DNA of 14,529 bases from Pavlovales sp. CCMP2436 (lineage: Eukaryota > Haptophyta > Pavlovophyceae > Pavlovales). The translations under genes were made by a program, and so were the position numbers. The notes beneath the pieces are model-generated. The model was not told the DNA's origin. It searched no databases and saw only the letters and a list, made by a program, of their open reading frames with translations. Below are positions 1 through 7,270 of this stretch, piece after piece. The stretch's first letter is position 1. Every line of letters begins with the position of its first letter. Location of the stretch: positions 52,874 through 67,402 of the forward strand of contig MU631928.1 of NCBI GenBank assembly GCA_026770615.1, written 5' to 3'.

Positions 1-2188
1 CGTATTTGGTGGCGTGGAGCTCGAAGAGCGAGGGCCGGCTGGCCTGGGCAGGGGTCGAGCAGCTGCCGCCGCTGAGCCCTTTCCAACCGGTGGTGCGGTA
101 GTTGGGGAGAGGGTCCACGTCGTTTAGGTGGAGATGCTGAGGCCGTGCACGGGCGTCTTGATTGAACCCAATTGTGGTAATGCTGTCAATGGCTTGCAGT
201 GCACGTTGGCAGATGGTGTTAATCAAGGTGGCCGCGAGCTCGTGAAGTACGGTGCAGACCTCGGCTCTGCGCCAGAGCTTGTCGATGTGCAGCCCCTTGG
301 CGCAGCTCAGATGGAATGCCTTCTTGGGATTCTTGTCCGAGGCCGCAAGTGTCTCTTCTGGGCTCTGGTCCGGAGGCACCTCACTAGGCGCGATGGCCTT
401 CGGCTCGATGGGCAGCGCGGCGAGGATCGCGCGTGCGAGCGTGCGCCCCCGGCGGGTACTGTCAAATCTGATCGGGCTGCCCGCTGCGTGGAGCCGTGCA
501 TGTATCTCGCAGTAGGACGTAATGATGTGGGCTGCGATGAGGGGGTGTTGGGGAGCTGGCACTTGCGCTGGCGCACCACCTCGCATGCGGCACGTAGAGC
601 GCAGTGTCGCCTCGTTCCCGATGTCGTAATCCCGAAGTGAGCGCTGGTCGTCCAACTGTCTGCTTTCGCAGGTGAGGAAGTAGAGATCGGGTGCGATGCC
701 AGTCTTGTGCTTGATGGTGTCCTTGACCATTCCGACCGTAAAGTGTGGCTTCACCTCGAGCACGAGCGTCTGGCGACCGAGGATCACGACAAAGATGTAC
801 ATCGGGCTGCGCAATTGGCTGGGCGGTGAGCTCTGCGGCAGGCTCAGCAGCAGCAGCAGCGGGCTGGGCGGAGCGGCGGGCTCTGCGGCGGTATGCTTGA
901 CGGCGGCGGGCTGGGGGGTGGCGTGGGGCTCGCCAGCAGGCTGGGTGGTGATGGACTGGGTGGTGGGCTGAGCGGCGGCAGCAATGGCTGCGGCGGGCTT
1001 GGCAGCGACGACGGCGTTGGTGACGGTGGTGACGGTGGTGACGGTGATGGCGGGCTCGGCGGCGGGCTGGGCGGCGGCGGGCTGGGTGGTGGGCTGGGCT
1101 GCGGATTGAACGGCAGGCTCGGCGGCGGGCTGGGTGGCGGACTGGTCGGCGGACTGGCTCTGGGCCGCGGGCTTGGCTGCGGGCTGGGCGGTGGGCTGGG
1201 CGGTTGGCTTTGGCGGCGGTAGGGGCGGCGTCGATGGAGTGGACTGGGAAGCGGGCTGGGCAGTGTGTTGTGAGTGAACGCACCTTTCTAGCGCCGGCTC
1301 AGCGCGCAGCATGCTCGGCGACGGCAGCGGTAGCGCGGTGCCCATCGACGGCTCGCTCGGTAGCGCACTCTGCAGCGTGTCCGCCGGCGCACGCAGCGGC
1401 AGCGCGCCCAGGGGCTGGGCTGCTGCGGCGCCCTGGGCGGCGGCGGGCTGGGCAGCGGCGGCGGGCTGGACGGCAGGTTGGGCGGCGGGCTGGGCGGCGG
1501 GCTGGGCGGGCTGGGCAGCATCTGGTTCGGGTACGAGCTGGGCTGCATCGGGCTCGGTTGCGGGCTGGGCGGCGGGCTCGACGGCAGGCTCGGCGGCGGG
1601 CCGGGCGGCTAGCTGTGCGGTGGGAATGTGCAGGTACTCTGCCATCTCGCTAAACTTGCCCCTCACGGCGTAGTCGACCAAGTTCTCCCGGTCCCTTGCA
1701 GAAAGTTGGCAGCCGCCGCACTCCAAAGCATATTGCAGCACATCAAGATGGCCTCCCTGGGCGGCACTGAAGCGGATGAGTTCTCCCAAGGGGCAGTCGT
1801 TGGAGTGTAGCCAAACCAATGCTTTCAAATTCCCCTCCTCTGCGGCAGCGTCACAAGCCTCGCCACTCGGGTAACATACCCAATCGATCAAGAGCACCTC
1901 GAGGGCTCCCACGCAACTAAGTCTTGCAGCGAGGGTGAGCAACAAAGCCGGCCTTCTGATTGGTCTTCCACCTTCTTCGTCTAGGTAGAACCCACCAGAG
2001 TCGGCAGAGCGCCCACAGTAGTCGTCGTCGCGGATGCAGTGGGGCATGCACATGAATGCAAAGGCTGCCAACGCACGTGTGCGTAGAAAGTCGCTCCTAT
2101 GCGTCTCCTCTCTCTCCTGGCTCATGTGGCCTTTGAAGGTCTTACACGTGAGCGTAGCGCATGTGCGGTCTCCTCTGTCAAGCAGCAT
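1..2188 (-). CDS. Ankyrin-like / ubiquitin-like domain protein, 3' end outside the window
   Basis: One frame stays open for 729 codons from the ATG at 2188-2186 to the left edge. An in-frame TAA nine bases upstream of that ATG, together with CCAAT and TATA-like elements further up, supports this start. Residues about 111-190 look like degenerate ankyrin helices of the kind common in protists (AAAEEGNLKALVWL, then AAQGGHLDVLQYA). Residues about 190-462 are an Ala/Gln/Pro/Glu-rich linker of AQPAAEP-like units, probably disordered. Residues 463-538 (nt 802-575) align without gaps to all 76 positions of ubiquitin, starting MYIFVVIL and ending RMRGG. Residues 539-729 are globular-looking but unrecognised (for example LWRRAEVCTVLHELAATLI). 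No intron is needed. A scaffold or adaptor role in ubiquitin signalling is inference only. The ubiquitin fold assignment is firm, the ankyrin assignment moderate. A paralogous fragment lies at 10919-11311. Confidence 0.83.
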   Translation of the reverse strand, partial: MLLDRGDRTCATLTCKTFKGHMSQEREETHRSDFLRTRALAAFAFMCMPHCIRDDDYCGRSADSGGFYLDEEGGRPIRRPALLLTLAARLSCVGALEVLLIDWVCYPSGEACDAAAEEGNLKALVWLHSNDCPLGELIRFSAAQGGHLDVLQYALECGGCQLSARDRENLVDYAVRGKFSEMAEYLHIPTAQLAARPAAEPAVEPAAQPATEPDAAQLVPEPDAAQPAQPAAQPAAQPAVQPAAAAQPAAAQGAAAAQPLGALPLRAPADTLQSALPSEPSMGTALPLPSPSMLRAEPALERCVHSQHTAQPASQSTPSTPPLPPPKPTAQPTAQPAAKPAAQSQSADQSATQPAAEPAVQSAAQPTTQPAAAQPAAEPAITVTTVTTVTNAVVAAKPAAAIAAAAQPTTQSITTQPAGEPHATPQPAAVKHTAAEPAAPPSPLLLLLSLPQSSPPSQLRSPMYIFVVILGRQTLVLEVKPHFTVGMVKDTIKHKTGIAPDLYFLTCESRQLDDQRSLRDYDIGNEATLRSTCRMRGGAPAQVPAPQHPLIAAHIITSYCEIHARLHAAGSPIRFDSTRRGRTLARAILAALPIEPKAIAPSEVPPDQSPEETLAASDKNPKKAFHLSCAKGLHIDKLWRRAEVCTVLHELAATLINTICQRALQAIDSITTIGFNQDARARPQHLHLNDVDPLPNYRTTGWKGLSGGSCSTPAQASRPSLFELHATKY

Positions 2189-2218
2189 GGGGGTATTTTA
2201 ATGGGCATTTCTTTTCCG

Positions 2219-2242
2219 ATAATATAAAGCATTGCTGATTGG
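2219..2242 (-). promoter_or_regulatory. CCAAT box plus TATA-like element of the ubiquitin-like gene
   Basis: Read on the minus strand, CCAATCAGC (2242-2234) is followed by TTTATATTAT (2228-2219), about 31-40 bases before the proposed ATG at 2188. Order and spacing suit a core promoter with a short leader. No experimental start site is known, so this rests on motif and position only. Confidence 0.35.
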
Positions 2243-2278
2243 GCGTTCATCAAACTTTGAAGAGATCCATAGACGCAG

Positions 2279-2761
2279 AAATTGACGGGGAACATATTTA
2301 TTAGTGTAGTTTGTTACCTGATTCTTTCAGGAATGACGAGAAAATGGCCTCCAAAGTGAGGGGACGTACGTAGACCTGGATGCGGAAATAAGACCCTCAC
2401 TCCGTCCCCTCTGTTCTTGACGATCCCGTTCGAATCAGGTGTCGAACCCAGCACCGAAATATGTTCCTCGTTCAATTCTACGCTTAGGTGTGTTCTCAAG
2501 GTTCCCAACGATACTTCATGATGTGTAGTACCAAAGCCAGGAAGATACCAGCATACTTTTCTTTATGTGCCATTTTCTCGTCCTTTCCGAAAGAATCAGG
2601 TGACGGACAATAGTATATATTAACGGCTCAGCATGGTTCAACAGGTGTTGTTCAGTCACTGGCTTGGTCGACGTCAGGCTGAGGTCGAGCGATCGACCCA
2701 AACCCGCATGCACCAGCACTCACACGGACCATAGTAACAAAGTAGTTCCCCGTCAAATTCT
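2279..2761. repeat. Nested inverted-repeat (foldback) segment
   Basis: The inner arms, 2316-2348 and 2569-2601, are inverted copies matching at 30 of 33 positions and are separated by about 220 bp. A shorter outer pair (AATTGACGGGGAAC near 2280 and its complement near 2748) encloses them. A weaker direct similarity links 2452-2510 with 2747-2800 (TTCAATTCTACGCTTAG versus TCAAATTCTACACTTAG). No convincing reading frame lies inside. The structure resembles a MITE or foldback element, but no clear target duplication was found. Confidence 0.55.
2624..2677 (+). repeat. Dispersed 54-bp repeat, copy 1
   Basis: Begins CGGCTCAGCATGGTTCAAC and ends GGTCGACGTCAG. It matches 7083-7136 at 52 of 54 positions in the same orientation. 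AT-rich TATATAT sequence precedes both copies, suggesting a shared element border rather than a gene piece. Function unknown. Confidence 0.8.
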
Positions 2762-2824
2762 ACACTTAGTGAGCTCTTCAGAGTTCTACAAGCATCGAAA
2801 TTTAAATAAACATATAATAAGAAA

Positions 2825-2873
2825 AATGAATAAATGCAGAATCGCGAGCCTCGCGATTCTGTATTTATTCACT
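2825..2873. repeat. 49-bp near-perfect palindrome
   Basis: Two 24-nt arms matching at 22 of 24 positions flank a single central base. The inner 12 bp (CAGAATCGCGAG and its complement) are perfect. It could form a cruciform in DNA or a strong RNA hairpin. It lies between the 3' end of the minus-strand gene ending at 3398 and the foldback segment, with no open frame across it. Confidence 0.85.
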
Positions 2874-3397
2874 AAAAATACCCCCCCCGCACTCGTAGTA
2901 CGATTTTTGCAACATTGATGCGCCTATGGCGGGAGCGAGGACTGTGCTGGCGCAAGGGGCCCAACACAGGCAGGAGGTGCGCTCCCAGTATACACGATTG
3001 GCTGAGATAGATTTGGTATGTAATCATGATGCGGCCACGCCTTTTGGCCCGTTTAGGTGGGCACACCCCTGGTAGTTGGTTTGGCCCCGCACCTCCCTTC
3101 CCGTCGCTTGGTTGAGCGCCGGGGAGGAGACTGGGACTTCGGACTGAGAAGAGCGTTGTCCTTAGCCGGGCTGTCATTAGGACACGTCATCCCCATAAAA
3201 TTAGCCTAAGACGAGACGAGGCTGTGCGGGCGTAAGGGGAGCTACTGCAGTATCAGGTATTAACTGTAAGTGTAAGGCTAGGCGCGCTACATTGTCAATA
3301 ACATAGTTACGCAAGTAAAGAATTAATCCAACTGGATGACTATGCTTTTTTTTTAAGATGTAACTATATGCGAACTTGTTAGCTAGTTAGTACATTT
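2874..3397. other. Spacer without recognised genes
   Basis: This stretch holds short C and T homopolymers and no frame with convincing codon use or protein similarity. It lies just downstream of the stop codon of the gene at 3398-4678, so its right end probably contains that gene's 3' untranslated region. No conserved polyadenylation signal could be identified. Confidence 0.5.
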
Positions 3398-4678
3398 TCA
3401 AAGCCCAACGGTCTCGGCGTCTCGCACGAGGTCGCCTGCACTCTGCAGGTGCGTGCCAGCCTTAGTATCCGCCTTGGTACCAGTCGCCAGTCCGCGACCG
3501 CCATCGACGTGCGCGAATTTGCAGAGCTCGCCAAAGTGGCACCGTCCTTGCTGGTAGAAGGTGCAGGGCCGCTGGCGCAGCTTGGCCGCTTCGGGCCCCG
3601 CCTCGCGCCCGAGCACGTTCATCGCGAAGCGCGTTTCCTCCCAGCGCGGAAAATCGAGCTCACCCGCGCACAGCCGCGCCGCGCCGCGCAAGAAAGCACA
3701 GTAGACCTCGCGGTACAACACGGCGCGCTGAGGCACGGGTATCTGCCCATAATTTGCGAGCTGAACTGCCACCTCGGCGGGCAGCTCCTCAAGCACCACA
3801 TCGGGCTCGGCGTGCGCGTCGGCGGACGCCGGCTCCGCCCCCCGGCCAGGGGCGTAGAGCAGAACCACGCCCGCAACCGCGTCCGCTGCGCCACCTTCGT
3901 CGCGCGCGAGCTTGCGCACGGCGGCCAGCGCGGCCGCCACCTCGGCGACGAGCTGCGCGCGCGGCGGGACCCGCACCTCCACGCCGGTGCACAGCAGCAG
4001 CGACGAGGCCACGGTGCACAGCACCACGCCCTTAGGTGGCACCCTCCGCAGCGTTGCCTTCAGGTGCGCACACTTGGCCTCGTAGGCCGCGCGCACCCAC
4101 GGGAAGTTGCGGATCACACCTCCGCCGTCGCCGTCGCTCGCTGACGTCGTCTCAGCAAAATCGTGGTTGAAAACAAAGCCATAGCGCGTGTGGAGCACGA
4201 TCACGTGGTGCGCGAACGCGCGCGCCGCTGGATAGTCAGCGAAGCGTGCCGGAGCACCGCCGGGGCGCGCGAGCAGCTCGCGCGGCAAAATCTCGGCCGC
4301 GCTCAGCCCGCGGCCTAGGAGCTGTGCGATGGCCGCAGGCGGGAAGACACCGAGAGCGAATGGCGTGCGCATGCGTGCGTGGCTCGACGCGTGGCCGAGC
4401 ACGTCGTTGATGATCGACGGCGCGCAGTGGAAGCCAAGCGGAACTACCACCGGCACGCCGGTCGGCCGCAGCGGGGCGGAAGCTGTTGGTGGCTCCACCC
4501 AATCCTCCGCTCTGGGCTCGCTGGCGGGAGCAACCCGCGGCAGCCGTGACGAGGGAAAGACCTCGTACCACTCGTCCAATCTGGGCTCGATGGCGGGAGC
4601 GACCCGCGGCGGCCGTGACGAGGGCTCCCCCTTGTGCCCCTCGTCCAACCTGGGCTCGCTGGGAGCGACATCCGCCAT
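3398..4678 (-). CDS. Possible DUF1796 (papain-like) domain protein with CCCH zinc finger
   Basis: A single intronless frame of 426 codons with ATG at 4678 and TGA at 3400-3398. Residues 8-62 carry two full and one partial copy of a 23-residue repeat (EPRLDE..., ending PRVAPA). Residues about 79-235 resemble the DUF1796 putative cysteine peptidase family: a V-P-L-G-F-H-C motif at 79-85, then RYGFVFNHDF at 165-174, then a helix and VVLCTV at 218-223. If so, Cys85 and His172/Asp173 are candidate functional residues. Residues 372-390 form a clear CCCH zinc finger, C-x7-C-x5-C-x3-H, a type that usually binds RNA. The finger is confident and the DUF1796 call is from memory of the family pattern only. 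RNA-linked regulation is inference. The gene diverges from the ALB3-like gene across a 583-bp spacer. Confidence 0.8.
   Translation of the reverse strand: MADVAPSEPRLDEGHKGEPSSRPPRVAPAIEPRLDEWYEVFPSSRLPRVAPASEPRAEDWVEPPTASAPLRPTGVPVVVPLGFHCAPSIINDVLGHASSHARMRTPFALGVFPPAAIAQLLGRGLSAAEILPRELLARPGGAPARFADYPAARAFAHHVIVLHTRYGFVFNHDFAETTSASDGDGGGVIRNFPWVRAAYEAKCAHLKATLRRVPPKGVVLCTVASSLLLCTGVEVRVPPRAQLVAEVAAALAAVRKLARDEGGAADAVAGVVLLYAPGRGAEPASADAHAEPDVVLEELPAEVAVQLANYGQIPVPQRAVLYREVYCAFLRGAARLCAGELDFPRWEETRFAMNVLGREAGPEAAKLRQRPCTFYQQGRCHFGELCKFAHVDGGRGLATGTKADTKAGTHLQSAGDLVRDAETVGL
4520..4657 (-). repeat. Two tandem 69-bp coding repeats
   Basis: In-frame tandem units encode residues 8-30 and 31-53 of the CCCH protein. 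Each contains EPRLDE and ends PSSR-PRVAP. A third, shortened unit (EPRAEDW) follows. The unit is a multiple of three bases, so copy number can change without breaking the frame. Confidence 0.8.
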
Positions 4679-4694
4679 CGCGACTCGCAGTTCG

Positions 4695-4704
4695 ATTTAA
4701 AATA
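4695..4704 (-). promoter_or_regulatory. TATA-like element TATTTTAAAT, CCCH gene
   Basis: TATTTTAAAT lies 17-26 bases upstream of the ATG at 4678. The identical decamer precedes the divergent ALB3-like gene at 5229. Shared sequence and similar placement suggest a core promoter motif, but such AT-rich words are easily met by chance. Confidence 0.3.
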
Positions 4705-4819
4705 GATTTTTTTCTTTAATTTATCGAGGAATCACACGGGACAACGGCGGCGGCGAAGACTCACTCGCCGAAGAGGAATTGGCAAGGACCTGGGCGCGGT
4801 AGGCAACTCGACGACGTAC

Positions 4820-4938
4820 TTTTTGTCAGTGATGGCCCTTCAGCTGAATGGGCGCAGCTCCTGTTGGCACGGCGGGTTCACTCCTCGGAGTGACGTCGTT
4901 ATGAGCCGACGACGATGAGGGGTCTCTAGCGGAATAAC
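4820..4938 (+). repeat. Dispersed hairpin-bearing repeat, copy 1
   Basis: About 120 bp similar to the reverse complement of 8523-8639. Shared words include TTTTTGTCAGTG, TTGGCACGGCGG and GAGTGACGTCGTTATGA. A small hairpin, CACTCC-TC-GGAGTG, sits at 4879-4892. Weaker similarity extends left to about 4780. It lies inside the divergent promoter region, so it may affect transcription, but that is inference. Confidence 0.75.
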
Positions 4939-5228
4939 TTATATATACATTTCAGTAGTGTTACAACGTTCACGACTGAATAAGCCGAATCGGCACGCTG
5001 TCCAGCCTGTGCAGTCTGCTTTTTTAAAATCATATGAATTAATTTAATTATAAACTTAGTTACAATGGGCGCTCACATATCACTCGGCGGCTGAGTGACC
5101 TGATTTTTAGGGGACGGAGGTACTGACTATGTGATCGCTAATTACCCGTCACTCGTGGTAGGTTTCACCAAGGGAGGTTTCACTCGAGTGTTCATCGCTT
5201 AATTTATGAGGTCTGTTTTCCCGCCGCT

Positions 5229-5238
5229 TATTTTAAAT
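5229..5238 (+). promoter_or_regulatory. TATA-like element TATTTTAAAT, ALB3-like gene
   Basis: TATTTTAAAT lies 24-33 bases before the ATG at 5262, mirroring the copy before the divergent CCCH gene. It is the most TATA-like sequence close to the start. Motif and position are the only support. Confidence 0.3.
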
Positions 5239-5261
5239 GTATCCTTCTCGAATTAGCCAGA

Positions 5262-6753
5262 ATGGCGTATGCCGCGATGATCGTGGCCTTGAGCGCCGCC
5301 CTCGTGGCACCGTGCGCGGCGCTCTCGGGCGGCGCGCGTGCGCCGGCCGTGCGTGCGCGCTCGGCCTTCGTCTCGCGCGTCGCGCCAGCCATGTCGGCCG
5401 AGTTGGCGCAACTGTTCGCACACGCGCACGAGGCGCTCGCGGCCGCGCAGCCGCTCGCCAGCGCGCACGCGGGGCTCGCGCTCTCTGGCCTGCTCGCCGA
5501 CGCGGACATGGCTGCGGCCGTGGCGGCGCCGGCCGCTGGCGGCGGCCCGATGGACAAGCTCGCCGACCTTGTGGGGTTTGCGATCACGGGCATCCACGAC
5601 ACCCTGGCGGCGCAGGGGCTGCCGAAGCCGTACGGGCTCTCCATCATTCTCTTCACCCTGCTGGTGAAGACACTTCTCTTCCCGCTCAACTACCAGCAGA
5701 TCAAGAGCACAACGCAGATGCAGCTGATTGCGCCCAAGGTGGCGGCCATCCGCGCCAAGTACCCCAACACCAATGACGCGGACAAGATGAACCTGATGAA
5801 CAACGAGATCGCGCAGCTCTACCAAACCGAGAACCTCAACCCGCTGCAGGGCTGCCTGCCGTCGATCGCGCAGATCCCGGTCTTCATCTCGCTGTACCGC
5901 GCGCTGATCAACCTTGCCAAGGCGGACAAGCTGGACGAGCCTTTCCTCTGGATCCCCTCCTTGGAAGGGCCGGTGGAGCAGGGCGGCGGCATCGGCTGGC
6001 TCACTGACTGGGTCGACGGCCACCCCGCCTTCGGCTGGTCCGACACGGCCGCCTACCTCGTGCTGCCCGTGCTACTCGTGGCCTGCCAGGCTGCCTCGTT
6101 CAAGGTGCTCACGCCGCCGTCAACGGACCCGAACACGAAGCGGACGCAGGACATCTTGCAGTTCCTGCCGCTGATGATCGGCTTCTTCTCGCTGAGCACA
6201 CCCTCCGGACTCGTGGTCTACTGGGTGATCAACTCAGTGCTCACCACCTTGCAGACGCTCGGCATCCGCCAGCTGATCGGCTACAAGGCACCCGAGCCCG
6301 TGGTCGCCGGCGCCGGCCCGGTGCCCGATGGCACGTCCTTCGCGCCGCCTTCGAAGGGCTTCGGCTCCTTCAAGTCCGCGCAGCCCGTCACGCTCGACAG
6401 CTGGCCCGCCGCCAAGACGGCAAGCGCGCCCAGCGCGAGCCCGGTGGTGGGCTTGACGCCGATCGCAGACGGCGCGGTGGCGCGTGTCGTGGAGGGCGAG
6501 GGCGCCGCGCACGTCGAGGGCGAACACGCGGCGGGCGACGACAGCGAGTCCAAGGCATCCTCGAAGCGGAGGGCCAAGGTGCGCCCGCAGCTCCTCCGCG
6601 CCGCGCACGCTGCCGCCGTCTCCCCGCGCCCCACGCACCGCGTCCCACGCGCCAAATAGCTCAATACTCAGCTCACGTAGGCCCTCCCTCCCCCCCCGGT
6701 CCTCTCTCGCGCAGGCGGAGGCCAAGGCCAAGGGAGGCTTTAAGGGCAAGTGA
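5262..6753 (+). CDS. ALB3: Plastid ALB3/YidC/Oxa1-family thylakoid membrane insertase
   Basis: Proposed CDS is join(5262-6578, 6715-6753), giving 451 residues. ALB3 proteins insert light-harvesting and photosystem proteins into the thylakoid membrane, often with cpSRP43/54. Residues 1-22 are a hydrophobic signal-like segment followed by an Arg/Ala/Ser-rich stretch (23-45), which suits import into a secondary plastid. The insertase core begins at about 122: PYGLSIILFTLLVKTLLFPL is TM1, then the helical charged region 147-190, NPLQGCLPSIAQIPVFISLY (about 193-212, TM2), TM3 about 263-282, and LQFLPLMIGFFSLSTPSGLV with its YWVIN continuation (299-324, TM4-5). The C-terminal tail is acidic and then Lys-rich. 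A continuous frame would stop at 6659, but a GT..AG intron with a strong pyrimidine tract joins KRRAK to AEAKAKGGFKGK in phase, giving the basic end usual for the family. The start is the first ATG of the frame. Confidence 0.92.
6579..6714 (+). other. Predicted 136-bp intron of the ALB3-like gene
   Basis: The donor is AAG/GTGCGC at 6578/6579. The acceptor is a C/T tract ending CTCTCTCGCGCAG at 6714. Both junctions are phase 0. Reading through the intron meets a stop at 6657-6659 after 26 extra codons, so retention would give another C terminus. Near-identical words flank it: GCGGAGGGCCAAG (6566-6578) and GCGGAGGCCAAG (6715-6726). Confidence 0.75.
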
Positions 6754-7051
6754 TAGCCGGGGTTAACCGTCCTGACCGGCGTACAGGGGCGTACCGCAGG
6801 GGCACAGGGTACTGACGCTGATGGACGCTACCACTGGCAGCCCCCGATGAACGCCTTGTAACTTAAGGCGCCCCCCCCCCTTTAGCTGGGCGCGGGACTT
6901 TGCCATACTGATACATTCGCATAAATAAGTTTGTGACTACATTCGCATAACAAGATATATCATTGATATTTCGGTCCCACCCCGGGCATCCTGTCGGACC
7001 CTATTTAATAGACTAAAAATAGAAGTTAATGGACTAAATTAAATATTGAAA
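6754..7051. other. Downstream spacer of the ALB3-like gene
   Basis: Probably begins with the 3' untranslated region and passes into AT-rich sequence. No gene or RNA was recognised. Confidence 0.5.
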
Positions 7052-7073
7052 TAACGTCTAAACCCCTATTATA
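7052..7073 (+). repeat. 22-bp perfect inverted repeat, left arm
   Basis: Starts TAACGTCTAAACCCC. Its exact reverse complement is at 8303-8324, so the two enclose about 1.23 kb. The arm sits just left of the dispersed 54-bp repeat at 7083. It may be an element end, but the similarity does not extend further in a clear way. Confidence 0.75.
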
Positions 7074-7082
7074 CATATATAG

Positions 7083-7136
7083 CGGCTCAGCATGGTTCAA
7101 CAGGTGTTGTTCACTCACTGACTTGGTCGACGTCAG
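7083..7136 (+). repeat. Dispersed 54-bp repeat, copy 2
   Basis: Second copy of the sequence at 2624-2677, with 52 of 54 positions identical and the same orientation. The two differences fall in the central TCA[C/G]TCACTG[A/G]CTT portion. No open frame is conserved between copies. Confidence 0.8.
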
Positions 7137-7270
7137 ACGTTAGTCCTGGCAGCAGGGATGGTGGTGGTAGAGGTGAGGTTGGTGGTGAACTCGTAGCAAT
7201 TGCCACAGGTTCCCCCCCCCCACACACACACAACGCTCACGTCCATTTAGGTGCGTGTGCCCTGTCCACC

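Noticed and set aside
893..1222. Gly/Leu-rich plus-strand frame
   Set aside because: Antisense of the AQP linker; the repeating codons keep several frames open.
462..1283. 273-codon minus-strand frame rich in Arg, His and Pro
   Set aside because: It is an out-of-frame reading of the Ala/Gln/Pro linker and ubiquitin-like domain of the larger gene at 1-2188.
2425..2460. tRNA T-arm or Pol III B-box look-alike (GTTCGAATC, GGTTCGACACC)
   Set aside because: No acceptor stem, anticodon arm or A-box partner at suitable spacing.
3449..4144. 231-codon plus-strand frame opposite the CCCH gene
   Set aside because: Shadow of the GC-rich third positions of the real minus-strand gene.
6579..6659. Single-exon end of the ALB3-like gene at 6659
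   Set aside because: A well-formed intron with a long pyrimidine tract joins the Lys-rich segments in phase. The single-exon end is kept only as a possible retained form.
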